A stretch of DNA of 34,510 nt from Hyphomicrobium sp. (GTDB lineage Bacteria; Pseudomonadota; Alphaproteobacteria; Rhizobiales; Hyphomicrobiaceae): NCBI GenBank assembly GCA_019748215.1, contig JAIEPV010000264.1, forward strand, positions 1-34,510, in the 5' to 3' direction. Both the position numbers and the translations under genes were made by a program. How positions within the stretch are numbered: position 1 is the stretch's first letter; every line of letters begins with the position of its first letter. The notes under the pieces are model-generated. The model saw only the letters and a program-made list of their open reading frames with translations. It did no database searches and was not told the origin of the DNA. This document shows positions 18,006 through 26,266 of this stretch, in pieces.

Positions 18006-19541
18006 TTAGTCGCTCTTCGCCGCAGCTTTTAAGCTCGTGATATGCGGTCTGAGCGCTGTACCAGCGACAAACGCACCCGCCTTGGCCTCGCCGAGGCCGC
18101 CCATCGGAACGTCGTCCTTTATTGCGGTGAGGGGCTGGCGAACGCCGTCAGGCCCGCTTTCGAGCACGGCGCTACATTCTTTGGGAAGTTGCGCCATCGT
18201 GATAGGTGGCGCGGGTGGTGGCGGCTTGTACCCTGGAGGCTTTGGCGGCGGTGGACCTTTGGGCGGAGCCAATCTTGCCAACCATTCTTGCACTTCCTTG
18301 CCACACCCATCGTCACCGGTGGGCGGCACTTGAGGTTTGCACACCGTCGAGCCTGGCGGGCACCCGATCCGGATGTGGAAATGGTAGTAATGACCGCCAA
18401 TCGGACGGACTTTGCCGAGCCATTTGCGGTCAGTCCCGGCGGCTTCGCAAAGCGCCTTTTTGATCGCCGGATGCACCAGCACGCGCTCGACCTCAGGATA
18501 AGACGCAGCCCGTTTGATCAGCTTGACGTGTTGCTCGGTAAATATTTTTGGATCAACCGCGAGATCGGTCTGATCGAGCATCGACGTGGCGGAAATCTCT
18601 TCACGCTCTTTCCGCGTCAGTCGCTTGCTTGGCATCGGAGTGAGCCAGACATCCGCATCGAGCCCGACTTGATGGCTGGCGTGCCCCGTCAACATTGGTC
18701 CTCCGCGCGGCTGCGAAATATCGCCGACCAAAAGACCTGGCCAATTGTCGTGCTTTTGCGCGTCGAGGGCTAGACGTTCAACCAAGGCTACAAGCTTGGG
18801 ATGCCCCCAATTGCGATTGCGAGAAAGCCGCATGGCTTGCCAAGCCGGACCGTCCACTGGCAACGCCACGGCGCCAGCGAGGCATCCGCGCGAATACGTG
18901 CCGATTGCGCGCGACGCCAAAGGTGCGGCAGTTGTTGCAGCACCAAAAAGCGCCTTCGCGGGGATAGGTGGCGGTGCCAATGTCGACGCCGAAGGCGCGA
19001 TGGCCGCAGTTGCAGAATTTGCCGATCCGTCACGGGGTGGAATAGGCTCAACGCTGAGGACGAATGGCGTTGGTTCTTTTTCGCCCGTCACGGCCTCCAC
19101 TTGGCGAGGGGGGGCGCTTGCTGCGGATGACGAGGAAGCTGGCTGTAGGGATGCCGTCGCGGATTGCAGCGCCTCCGTTTTGGCGTCTTCAGGCCCAGCG
19201 GCCGATTGGCCAGCAGACTCTGCGCCGGCCTTCGCGCCGAAGACCAAATTTGCGGCACCCGGTACGAAACTCGGTAAATTTACTTCTGACCGATCGGCTG
19301 ACAAACTGCTTTCGCTGCCCTGCGAGGATGCCGCACCAGCCATCGGTTCGGGCACGTTAATTTTATGAGCCGGCTCCGCCACGGCAATCGCCGACGTTGT
19401 GGCAGCAATCGTCCATAGGGCATACGTTCTCACAATGGGCAGCACAACGCCGGGACGCGCCGCGACGATGCCCGCAGCGGTCAAAAACGTCAGCAATACA
19501 AAAAGGCTGCCTGCCCGCATTCGGCTTCCCTGGAATGACAT
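18006..19541 (-). CDS. mepA: Penicillin-insensitive murein endopeptidase (MepA, peptidase M74)
   Basis: 511 aa; RNRNWGHPKLVALVERLALDAQ, GDISQPRGGPMLTGHASHQVGLDADVWLTPMP, RPIGGHYYHFHIRIGCPPGS; long Ala/Ser/Pro-rich N-terminal region and Pro-rich segment near C-terminus. Confidence 0.93.
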   Translation of the reverse strand: MSFQGSRMRAGSLFVLLTFLTAAGIVAARPGVVLPIVRTYALWTIAATTSAIAVAEPAHKINVPEPMAGAASSQGSESSLSADRSEVNLPSFVPGAANLVFGAKAGAESAGQSAAGPEDAKTEALQSATASLQPASSSSAASAPPRQVEAVTGEKEPTPFVLSVEPIPPRDGSANSATAAIAPSASTLAPPPIPAKALFGAATTAAPLASRAIGTYSRGCLAGAVALPVDGPAWQAMRLSRNRNWGHPKLVALVERLALDAQKHDNWPGLLVGDISQPRGGPMLTGHASHQVGLDADVWLTPMPSKRLTRKEREEISATSMLDQTDLAVDPKIFTEQHVKLIKRAASYPEVERVLVHPAIKKALCEAAGTDRKWLGKVRPIGGHYYHFHIRIGCPPGSTVCKPQVPPTGDDGCGKEVQEWLARLAPPKGPPPPKPPGYKPPPPAPPITMAQLPKECSAVLESGPDGVRQPLTAIKDDVPMGGLGEAKAGAFVAGTALRPHITSLKAAAKSD

Positions 19542-19557
19542 CTCGACGTCGATTATA

Positions 19558-19580
19558 CCTGAATTTCAGGCAAAATTCAG
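19558..19580. promoter_or_regulatory. Overlapping palindromes just upstream of mepA
   Basis: CCTGAA-T-TTCAGG (19558-19570) overlapping CTGAATTT-caggca-AAATTCAG (19559-19580). Confidence 0.4.
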
Positions 19581-19734
19581 CTACGCATTTCTCGTCGCAA
19601 ACGAATGCTGTAAAAGTATTTTTTCGATGCTCTCTCAGACTGATAGCCCAAGCCGACTAGTCATTGGGGCAACGGCATTTTTGTTCGATCGCAATGCCGA
19701 AAACGTCGGCAGTGATGCGCTGAGAGAATTTTCC

Positions 19735-20406
19735 ATGACCGAAACAATCGTAGCGCGAGCTTTGACCCTGGATAGCGGCCCAGGATCGGCAACCGCGCGA
19801 CTTATCCTCGCCCACGGCGCCGGCTCAGGCATGAGCGCAACAATTCTCGAGGTCGTCAGCGAACTGTTGGCGGAGCGCGGCGTCGCCGTGACGCGCTTCG
19901 AATTTCAATACATGGCGCAACGGCGCCAAGGCGGGTCGCGCCGGCCACCGCCACCCGTTGAAAAACTCGCGGCCGAATTCGTCGTCTGCCTGGAAGAAGT
20001 GAGGGCCGGATCAGCCCGACCCCAGCGGATTTTCATTGGCGGCAAGTCACTCGGCGGCAGGGTCGCCAGCCTGATCGCCGACCGGGCCTTTCGCGACCGC
20101 CACATCGAAGGGCTGATCTGCCTGGGCTATCCGTTCCATCCCGTCGGCAAACCAGCGCAACTGCGCATTGCGCACCTGACCGAATTGACGTGCCCCACCC
20201 TGATCGTGCAGGGCGTCCGCGATCCGTTCGGATCGAGAGGTGAGGTCGAAGCCATGCCGCTTTCAGATCGTATCAGGTTTCACAGGGCGGCTGACGGCGA
20301 TCACGATCTCGGCCCTCGCGGCAATTCGGGTTTTACGCGCAAACAAAACCTGACCGCTGCGGCAGATGCCGTAAAATCATTCATGGCAAGCCTGTCGGAC
20401 GCTTGA
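19735..20406 (+). CDS. Alpha/beta hydrolase (KANSL3/Tex30-like, dienelactone hydrolase-like)
   Basis: ATG at 19735 in ORF 19399..20406; ARLILAHGAGSGM, RIFIGGKSLGGRVASLIAD nucleophile elbow, CLGYPFHPVGKP, CPTLIVQGVRDPFG, DGDHDLGPR. Confidence 0.88.
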   Translation: MTETIVARALTLDSGPGSATARLILAHGAGSGMSATILEVVSELLAERGVAVTRFEFQYMAQRRQGGSRRPPPPVEKLAAEFVVCLEEVRAGSARPQRIFIGGKSLGGRVASLIADRAFRDRHIEGLICLGYPFHPVGKPAQLRIAHLTELTCPTLIVQGVRDPFGSRGEVEAMPLSDRIRFHRAADGDHDLGPRGNSGFTRKQNLTAAADAVKSFMASLSDA

Positions 20407-20466
20407 CGCCCCGCGCGTTGACGCTTCAAAACGGCAGCTTATCGTGCCGCCCTTCATTCGCGCTCC

Positions 20467-22185
20467 TTGGCCCCGCCAGTGGATGCTCCAACCGAAAAGC
20501 TCTCAAGTCCGATGCCGACGACACAAATCGTAGCGCCGCTATTGTCAACTGGGCAGGCAGCAGCCCTCAATGATGCCCGGGCATGGCCATTTGAAGAAGC
20601 GCGCCGGCTAATCAAGCGCCTCGATCAATTGCCTGGCGGCGACGCAAAGACCGTTCTGTTTGAGACCGGCTATGGGCCTTCGGGGCTTCCGCACATCGGC
20701 ACCTTCGGAGAGGTGGCGCGAACGACGATGGTGCGCCACGCGTTCGAGATACTGACCGAAGGCCGCCGCGCGACCCGACTGATCTGTTTTTCCGACGACA
20801 TGGACGGCCTTCGGAAAGTTCCAAGCAACGTGCCGAACCAGGATCTGCTGCGCCAGCACCTCGACAAGCCGCTGACCGTCGTGCCCGATCCATTCGAGAA
20901 ATTCGAGAGTTTTGCTCACCACAACAATGCGATGTTGCGCGATTTTCTTGATCGCTTCGGTTTTTCTTACGAATTCTATTCTGCTACTCATTGCTACACG
21001 TCCGGCATGTTCGATGCCGCGTTGCTGAAGATGCTCACAACCTACGATAAGGTCATGTCCATCATGCTGCCGACGCTCGGCAGTGAACGACAAGCGACCT
21101 ACTCGCCGTTCTTGCCGGTTTGTCCGCGAACCGGGCGAGTGCTCCAAGTTCCGATGGTCGCTCGCGACGTTGACGCCGGGACGATCACGTACATTGACCC
21201 AGAGACCGGAGATAGAGTCGAAACGCTCGTCACAGGCGGCCGGGTCAAATGTCAGTGGAAAGCCGATTGGGCGATGCGGTGGACGGCGCTCGGTATCGAC
21301 TACGAAATGGCCGGAAAAGATTTGATCGACAGCGTCGCGTTGGCGTCCAAGATCTGCCAAGCATTGGGCGGTACGCCGCCGGAAGGTTTCAACTACGAGC
21401 TTTTTCTGGACGAGAATGGCGAAAAAATTTCGAAATCGAAGGGCAACGGCCTGACGATTGAGGACTGGCTGACCTACGCATCACCCGAGAGTCTCTCGCT
21501 CTACATGTTTCAAAAGCCAAAAACGGCGAAGAAGCTCTTCTTCGATGTGATCCCGCGCGCGGTCGATGAATATTTGCAGTTCCTTGCGAGCTTTGAAAAG
21601 CAAGACGGCAAACAGCAACTCGACAATCCGGTGTGGCACATTCATAGCGGTCATCCGCCACAGCCCGAATTGCCCATCACGTTTGGCTTGCTGCTGAACC
21701 TCGTGTCCGCCTCCAATGCCGCAAACAAAGACGTGCTTTGGGGCTTTTTGCGCCGTTACTCGCCGGGCGCGACGGCGGCGGCAAATCCGATTCTCGACAG
21801 GCTGTCGGACTACGCCATTCGGTACTTCAATGATTTTGTCAGGCCGTCTAAGAAATATCGATCACCCGATGACGTCGAGGCAGCGGCGCTGGCGTCTCTT
21901 GACGTCACGCTTGGCCGGCTGCCATCGACTGCGAGCGCCGACGAGATCCAGAACGCGCTTCTTGATGTTGCGCGAGCCATTCCACGCTATCAGGATACCG
22001 CCAAGGTAGGACCGCACGGTGGCCCGGGCGTCAAACTCGAATGGTTTCAAGCGGTTTACGAAACGTTGTTGGGTCAGGAGCGCGGGCCGCGCCTCGGCAC
22101 ATTTATCGCCCTGTACGGGATCGCCGAAACCCGCGCGCTCATTGCCCAGGCCGTCGCCGGCACGCTTGGCTCAGCAGCCGCATAG
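20467..22185 (+). CDS. lysK: Lysine--tRNA ligase, class I
   Basis: 572 aa; [23 protein letters not shown] (HIGH-like), [57 protein letters not shown] (KMSKS). Start could be TTG 20467, GTG 20479 or ATG 20512. Confidence 0.95.
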   Translation: MAPPVDAPTEKLSSPMPTTQIVAPLLSTGQAAALNDARAWPFEEARRLIKRLDQLPGGDAKTVLFETGYGPSGLPHIGTFGEVARTTMVRHAFEILTEGRRATRLICFSDDMDGLRKVPSNVPNQDLLRQHLDKPLTVVPDPFEKFESFAHHNNAMLRDFLDRFGFSYEFYSATHCYTSGMFDAALLKMLTTYDKVMSIMLPTLGSERQATYSPFLPVCPRTGRVLQVPMVARDVDAGTITYIDPETGDRVETLVTGGRVKCQWKADWAMRWTALGIDYEMAGKDLIDSVALASKICQALGGTPPEGFNYELFLDENGEKISKSKGNGLTIEDWLTYASPESLSLYMFQKPKTAKKLFFDVIPRAVDEYLQFLASFEKQDGKQQLDNPVWHIHSGHPPQPELPITFGLLLNLVSASNAANKDVLWGFLRRYSPGATAAANPILDRLSDYAIRYFNDFVRPSKKYRSPDDVEAAALASLDVTLGRLPSTASADEIQNALLDVARAIPRYQDTAKVGPHGGPGVKLEWFQAVYETLLGQERGPRLGTFIALYGIAETRALIAQAVAGTLGSAAA

Positions 22186-22290
22186 CGTGCTTCCGGAAAA
22201 GTCGAATTCGGTTTTCCGAAAAGAAGCACGACAGAACAAGGAGCTAGGGTTGGTCCATCAAGCCGCTAAAAACGGACACCCTCTAGCTCA
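22186..22290 (+). repeat. Mosaic palindromic intergenic repeat, copy B
   Basis: First unit CGTGCTTCCGGAAAA-gtcgaattcgg-TTTTCCG[aaaa]GAAGCACG (15 bp paired with a 4-nt bulge) followed by second inverted pair gagctaggg...ccc(tc)tagctc. Resembles the GGAAAA...TTTTCCGAAAAGATCATG...ACAAGGAGCTA repeat seen widely in Rhizobiales. Confidence 0.8.
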
Positions 22291-22374
22291 AGCCTGTCGT
22301 TCGTTAGCATGATCCTATTTTCGGAGTGGATAATCGATCCCGATGTCGTCAGCATTGCCGCTGAAGGTTCGCCG

Positions 22375-24159
22375 TCAGTGCGAGATGGGGCGATCTGCCG
22401 GTAACGATGGCGACGCCAGCGTGTCCCCATCATCCAGGCGCCCGACCGACTTCCGCAAGGCCGTAAAATCGGTCCGCCACAAGCGGTCAATCATGCCGAT
22501 GAGTTTTTGCTCACGAGCGTCGACATCCTGTGGCCGCCATTCGGCCGTGTCCAACACGTCGTCGGTGATGGCCAGCAGCGGTGCCCTGACATTGGCGGCA
22601 GCATAGATGTCTTTTTTCGCATTCCACGAGGCGTTTCGCGCGCGATCGTTCTGTTGCTGGGTAATCAGCACCAAGTTGCCAAGACTTTCGGTGGCTCTGA
22701 CGCGCTCCTCGGATATTGGGAACCACCGTCGCCATTCGCTGGTCGCGGAGGGACGCTGCGGCAGCACGTGCTCGATGGTGTAGTCATCCGGTTTCACATT
22801 CGAAATATCGCCGCTCATCTCGTCACTCAATCGCAGCAGCAGCAGTTTGCACGCTTTGGGGTTTCGTTTGTGGAGATCCTTGAGATGAAACGCGATACTT
22901 CGTGTCTCCTCGCGGGTGAGTTGGAATACCGGGTGCGAGGCATTGACATTTGTATCCGAGCGAAGTGCCGCGATGATATCGCCAAAGCGACGGACCCGTT
23001 TGCCCGTACCTGCGCATAGCAATCGCATGAGAAGCGCAAACCGCTCAATTTCGCCAAGAAGTGCTGCGACGCGGACCGGGTCGCTTTCCAAGTCCTTCAT
23101 CACCAACATGGCAGCCGGCGCCCAATCGCCATCGGCCATGCGATTCAAATAATGTAAATGCCTTGCGATCGCTGGCGGAATGGCGTGTGTGCGACGCTGC
23201 CGGATGACGGCGTATGACTGCGCCAGCGGCACGAAAACCAACTTAAAAAACGCTTCCGCGCCGCCCGCTTGGCGAACGACGGCCCGCACCCCGGAGACAA
23301 TTTGCGGCCTCGTGTTGCCATAGATGGCTCGAACATGGGTGAAGAAATGCTCGAAATCCGCTCCGAGAGCTTGCCCAACTTCGTCCCACTTCCGCGATGC
23401 CCATTCAATATCGATAGCGGGCATCCGGCTTAGAACGTCGGCTTTCAGAATATCATTGCGCTGAAGTTTTTTGCCGCGTTCGTTCAACACGATGAACAGA
23501 CGGTGGGCGCGATCGATATCGCTACTGGCAATGACGACGACATGAACTTTGTCAGCCACGTAGGCGAACAAGCGTTCGCGATCATCTTCGGCGAGATCGC
23601 TGACCAAGGCTTTAAGCTTATCGCGCACAGCGAGCAGCGTTGATGGATTGCTCAACGGGTCGGAAAAAATCGGGTTGCTCAGTGTTCCGCCGACTTTAAG
23701 AATGTAGTCTTCAAGAATTTCGCGATCTTGGCTTTGCGCATGCAGGCGGTATCGCTCAGTGCGAAAAAAACGGCTACCCATTTGCGCGATCAGCATCGAC
23801 TGGGCGCGGCGCGCGAGCGGTCGTCGCGGATTGGTTTCGAAGTCGCGCAATACCGCAAACAGTGTCATCAGCGAGACGAGGCGTTGCTGGCCGTCGACGA
23901 TGTCGAACTCCCGCATCGGAATTTTTGACGTGAGACGTTTCAGTTCCAAGCCTGACCCGTCCATGAGCAGGATTGTGCCGATGAAGTATCCGGGATCCGC
24001 TGAACTTTCGCCGTCGAGGGTCATTGCCTCCAGCAAGTCGTCAAAGAGCTGCTCGGCCTGATCGCCACCCCATGAGAAAGGCCGCTGGTACACCGGCACA
24101 TTCAACAGAAATGGGGTCGACAAGAGGTTCGAGATTGTCAATGAAGCAGCCGGTAGCAC
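22375..24159 (-). CDS. DUF262 + DUF1524 (HNH-like) protein, GmrSD-type restriction family
   Basis: 594 aa; VPVYQRPFSWGGDQAEQLFDDL, REFDIVDGQQRLVSLMTLFAVLRD, RLFIVLNERGKKLQRNDILKADVLS, YTIEHVLPQRP...LGNLVLITQQQNDRARNASWNAKKDIY. Confidence 0.9.
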   Translation of the reverse strand: MLPAASLTISNLLSTPFLLNVPVYQRPFSWGGDQAEQLFDDLLEAMTLDGESSADPGYFIGTILLMDGSGLELKRLTSKIPMREFDIVDGQQRLVSLMTLFAVLRDFETNPRRPLARRAQSMLIAQMGSRFFRTERYRLHAQSQDREILEDYILKVGGTLSNPIFSDPLSNPSTLLAVRDKLKALVSDLAEDDRERLFAYVADKVHVVVIASSDIDRAHRLFIVLNERGKKLQRNDILKADVLSRMPAIDIEWASRKWDEVGQALGADFEHFFTHVRAIYGNTRPQIVSGVRAVVRQAGGAEAFFKLVFVPLAQSYAVIRQRRTHAIPPAIARHLHYLNRMADGDWAPAAMLVMKDLESDPVRVAALLGEIERFALLMRLLCAGTGKRVRRFGDIIAALRSDTNVNASHPVFQLTREETRSIAFHLKDLHKRNPKACKLLLLRLSDEMSGDISNVKPDDYTIEHVLPQRPSATSEWRRWFPISEERVRATESLGNLVLITQQQNDRARNASWNAKKDIYAAANVRAPLLAITDDVLDTAEWRPQDVDAREQKLIGMIDRLWRTDFTALRKSVGRLDDGDTLASPSLPADRPISH

Positions 24160-24368
24160 GAGACGTCGCTCTCCAAGGATTTATTCAGCGAATTCTTCCC
24201 ATCGCAGGTATCGAAATCGGTGACCGTTAAACATAGCATGCCGCACACTGCACTTGTGCTCAAAACTGAGCCGACCGGACATTTTTTTGGCCGCGGTTGC
24301 GACGCGATGCGGCAACGATAATTGAACGGTGTAGTGGAGATGTGGCGAGTGGCGGGAATGGGAAAGCG

Positions 24369-24773
24369 ATGACCCCGATTGTGAACGACGAACTAAGTGC
24401 GTCACCCGATCGCAGCGCCACGCGCGTGTGTGTGTACAAAATCGTCGCGCACGGCGACTGGAGTACGGCGCAGGCGGCGGGCATGTTCGCCGGCTCTGCG
24501 GATGATCGCCGCGATGGCTTCATCCATCTCTCGACAGCCGATCAAGTGGCAAGCACGCTCGAACATCATTTCACCGGCGCATCAGACCTTTTACTTGTCG
24601 CATTCGATGCGGCCGGCCTTGGTGCCGCTCTTCGTTTCGAGGCATCCCGGAACGGTGCGATGTTCCCGCATTTTTATGGGGCCCTGCCAACGTCCGCAGC
24701 TTTGTGGCAGAAAAGCTTGCCGATGACGATCAACGGCAACCCCACCTGCGATCCGGCATGGTACCTATGTTAA
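24369..24773 (+). CDS. DUF952 domain-containing protein
   Basis: VCVYKIVAHGDWSTAQAAGMFAGSADDRRDGFIHLSTADQVASTLEHHF, FPHFYGALP; ATG at 24369 within ORF 24297..24773. Confidence 0.9.
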   Translation: MTPIVNDELSASPDRSATRVCVYKIVAHGDWSTAQAAGMFAGSADDRRDGFIHLSTADQVASTLEHHFTGASDLLLVAFDAAGLGAALRFEASRNGAMFPHFYGALPTSAALWQKSLPMTINGNPTCDPAWYLC

Positions 24774-25858
24774 ACGGCCTGTATTTTCTCGCCCGGCCGG
24801 CCTTATTCGCCATGCAGCCGGAAGATGCTCACGAAGCGACGCTCAAAGCGCTTGAAGCCGGTCTTTATCCTCGTCAACTCGGTATCGACGATCCATGCCT
24901 GTCCCAGCTCGTGATGGGTTTGTCGTTCTCGAACCCGGTCGGCATTGCCGCAGGGTACGACAAGGATGCGCGCGTGCCCGATGCGGTCATTGGTCTTGGC
25001 TGTGGGTTCGCAGAAATCGGCACCGTCACACCTAGGCCGCAGGATGGAAATCTAAAGCCTCGCGTCTTTCGCCTTGTTGCCGAGCACGGCCTGATCAACC
25101 GGCTCGGCTTCAACAACAAGGGCCACGCCGCAGCCCTTGCCAAGTTGCGCGCGCGTCAGAATCGCGGCGGCATTGTCGGCGTCAACATCGGCGCCAACAA
25201 AGAGAGCGCCGACCGCGGGGCCGATTACGTCGCAGGGCTTGAAGCATTTAACGGGGTCGCGAGCTATTTCACCATCAATATTTCATCGCCAAACACGCCG
25301 GGCCTGCGCGATCTCCAAGCGCCGGCCGCGCTCGACGAACTCCTTGGCCAGATCATGGCCGCACGATCCAAGCTGGTTGCCAGCGGAGCGCCGCGCCGCC
25401 CGATCGTTGTCAAGATCGCGCCCGATATCGCTGAAGATGACATCGCTCCAGTCTGTGAACGCCTTCGCGCTCATAACGTCGATGCGATCGCTGTCTCGAA
25501 TACGACACTTGGCCGCGGCGGGATGACGAGTGATGGCGCCCACGAGCAGGGCGGGCTATCGGGCCGACCACTTTTCACGCGGTCAACCGTTCTGCTGGCG
25601 CGTATCTACCGGCAAACAAACGGTGAAATTCCGCTTATCGGAATTGGTGGCATCGACAGTCCCGAAACCGCCTTGGCGAAAATCGAAGCCGGGGCCTCGC
25701 TGCTCCAGATTTACACCGGGCTGATCTATGAAGGCCCGGGGTTGATTTCTCGCATCAAGCGGCACCTAGCTGCCAGTGTTCGCCGCGCGGGCGTCAGTAA
25801 CCTCGGTACAATAACAGGACGTGATGCTGCAGCGTGGGCCGCTCGGCCATTAGTTTAG
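24767..25858 (+). CDS. pyrD: Dihydroorotate dehydrogenase (quinone)
   Basis: NPVGIAAGYDKDARVPDAVIGLGCGFAEIGTVTPRPQDGNLKPRVFRL, NRLGFNNKG, NISSPNTPGLRDLQ, AVSNTTLGR, GIGGIDSPETALAKIEAGASLLQIYTGLIYEGPGL; ATG 24767 overlaps the DUF952 stop. Confidence 0.96.
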   Translation: MLNGLYFLARPALFAMQPEDAHEATLKALEAGLYPRQLGIDDPCLSQLVMGLSFSNPVGIAAGYDKDARVPDAVIGLGCGFAEIGTVTPRPQDGNLKPRVFRLVAEHGLINRLGFNNKGHAAALAKLRARQNRGGIVGVNIGANKESADRGADYVAGLEAFNGVASYFTINISSPNTPGLRDLQAPAALDELLGQIMAARSKLVASGAPRRPIVVKIAPDIAEDDIAPVCERLRAHNVDAIAVSNTTLGRGGMTSDGAHEQGGLSGRPLFTRSTVLLARIYRQTNGEIPLIGIGGIDSPETALAKIEAGASLLQIYTGLIYEGPGLISRIKRHLAASVRRAGVSNLGTITGRDAAAWAARPLV

Positions 25859-25876
25859 CGAGAGCCGCGCGACGGC

Positions 25877-26185
25877 TCAGTCGGGTGACGATCGCCCGCT
25901 CCGTAAGACGCGGATGACCACCCAAATCGGCACCACAAGCATCGCGCCGAGCGCTAAGTATTCAAAAATCCAGACTACGGCATCGAAGCCCATATCGTAA
26001 ACGTAGCGAGCGAAATTATCGACAACGTAAAAAAAGTTGCGCGGTGTAATCCCGAAGACTGAGAGAATCAGACCGACGAGGATCGAGATGATCGCCAGCC
26101 GGATGGCCACAGCGACAGGGTGCCCACCAAGAAAATCCCTCAAATTCATCTCTCGAATCCATTTCTTGTAAGACGACGCTGACAA
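25877..26185 (-). CDS. Small membrane protein (DUF6460-like)
   Basis: 102 aa; MNLRDFLGGHPVAVAIRLAIISILVGLILSVFGITPRNFFYVVDNFARYVYDMGFDAVVWIFEYLALGAMLVVPIWVVIRVLRSG; alternative ATG at 26149. Confidence 0.75.
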   Translation of the reverse strand: MSASSYKKWIREMNLRDFLGGHPVAVAIRLAIISILVGLILSVFGITPRNFFYVVDNFARYVYDMGFDAVVWIFEYLALGAMLVVPIWVVIRVLRSGRSSPD

Positions 26186-26266
26186 TTTCGCGAGCTATGA
26201 TGCTCGCCTACCATGGTCTGCCATCAATAGGCGAGCCAAACACCGAGCGTGAGCGTACATTCCTGC

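Noticed and set aside
19399-19734. N-terminal extension of the alpha/beta hydrolase ORF
   Set aside because: Overlaps mepA start on the opposite strand and lacks similarity to the hydrolase family; ATG 19735 fits the domain start.
20608-21360. 250-aa minus-strand ORF
   Set aside because: Fully antisense to class I LysRS; no domain signature.
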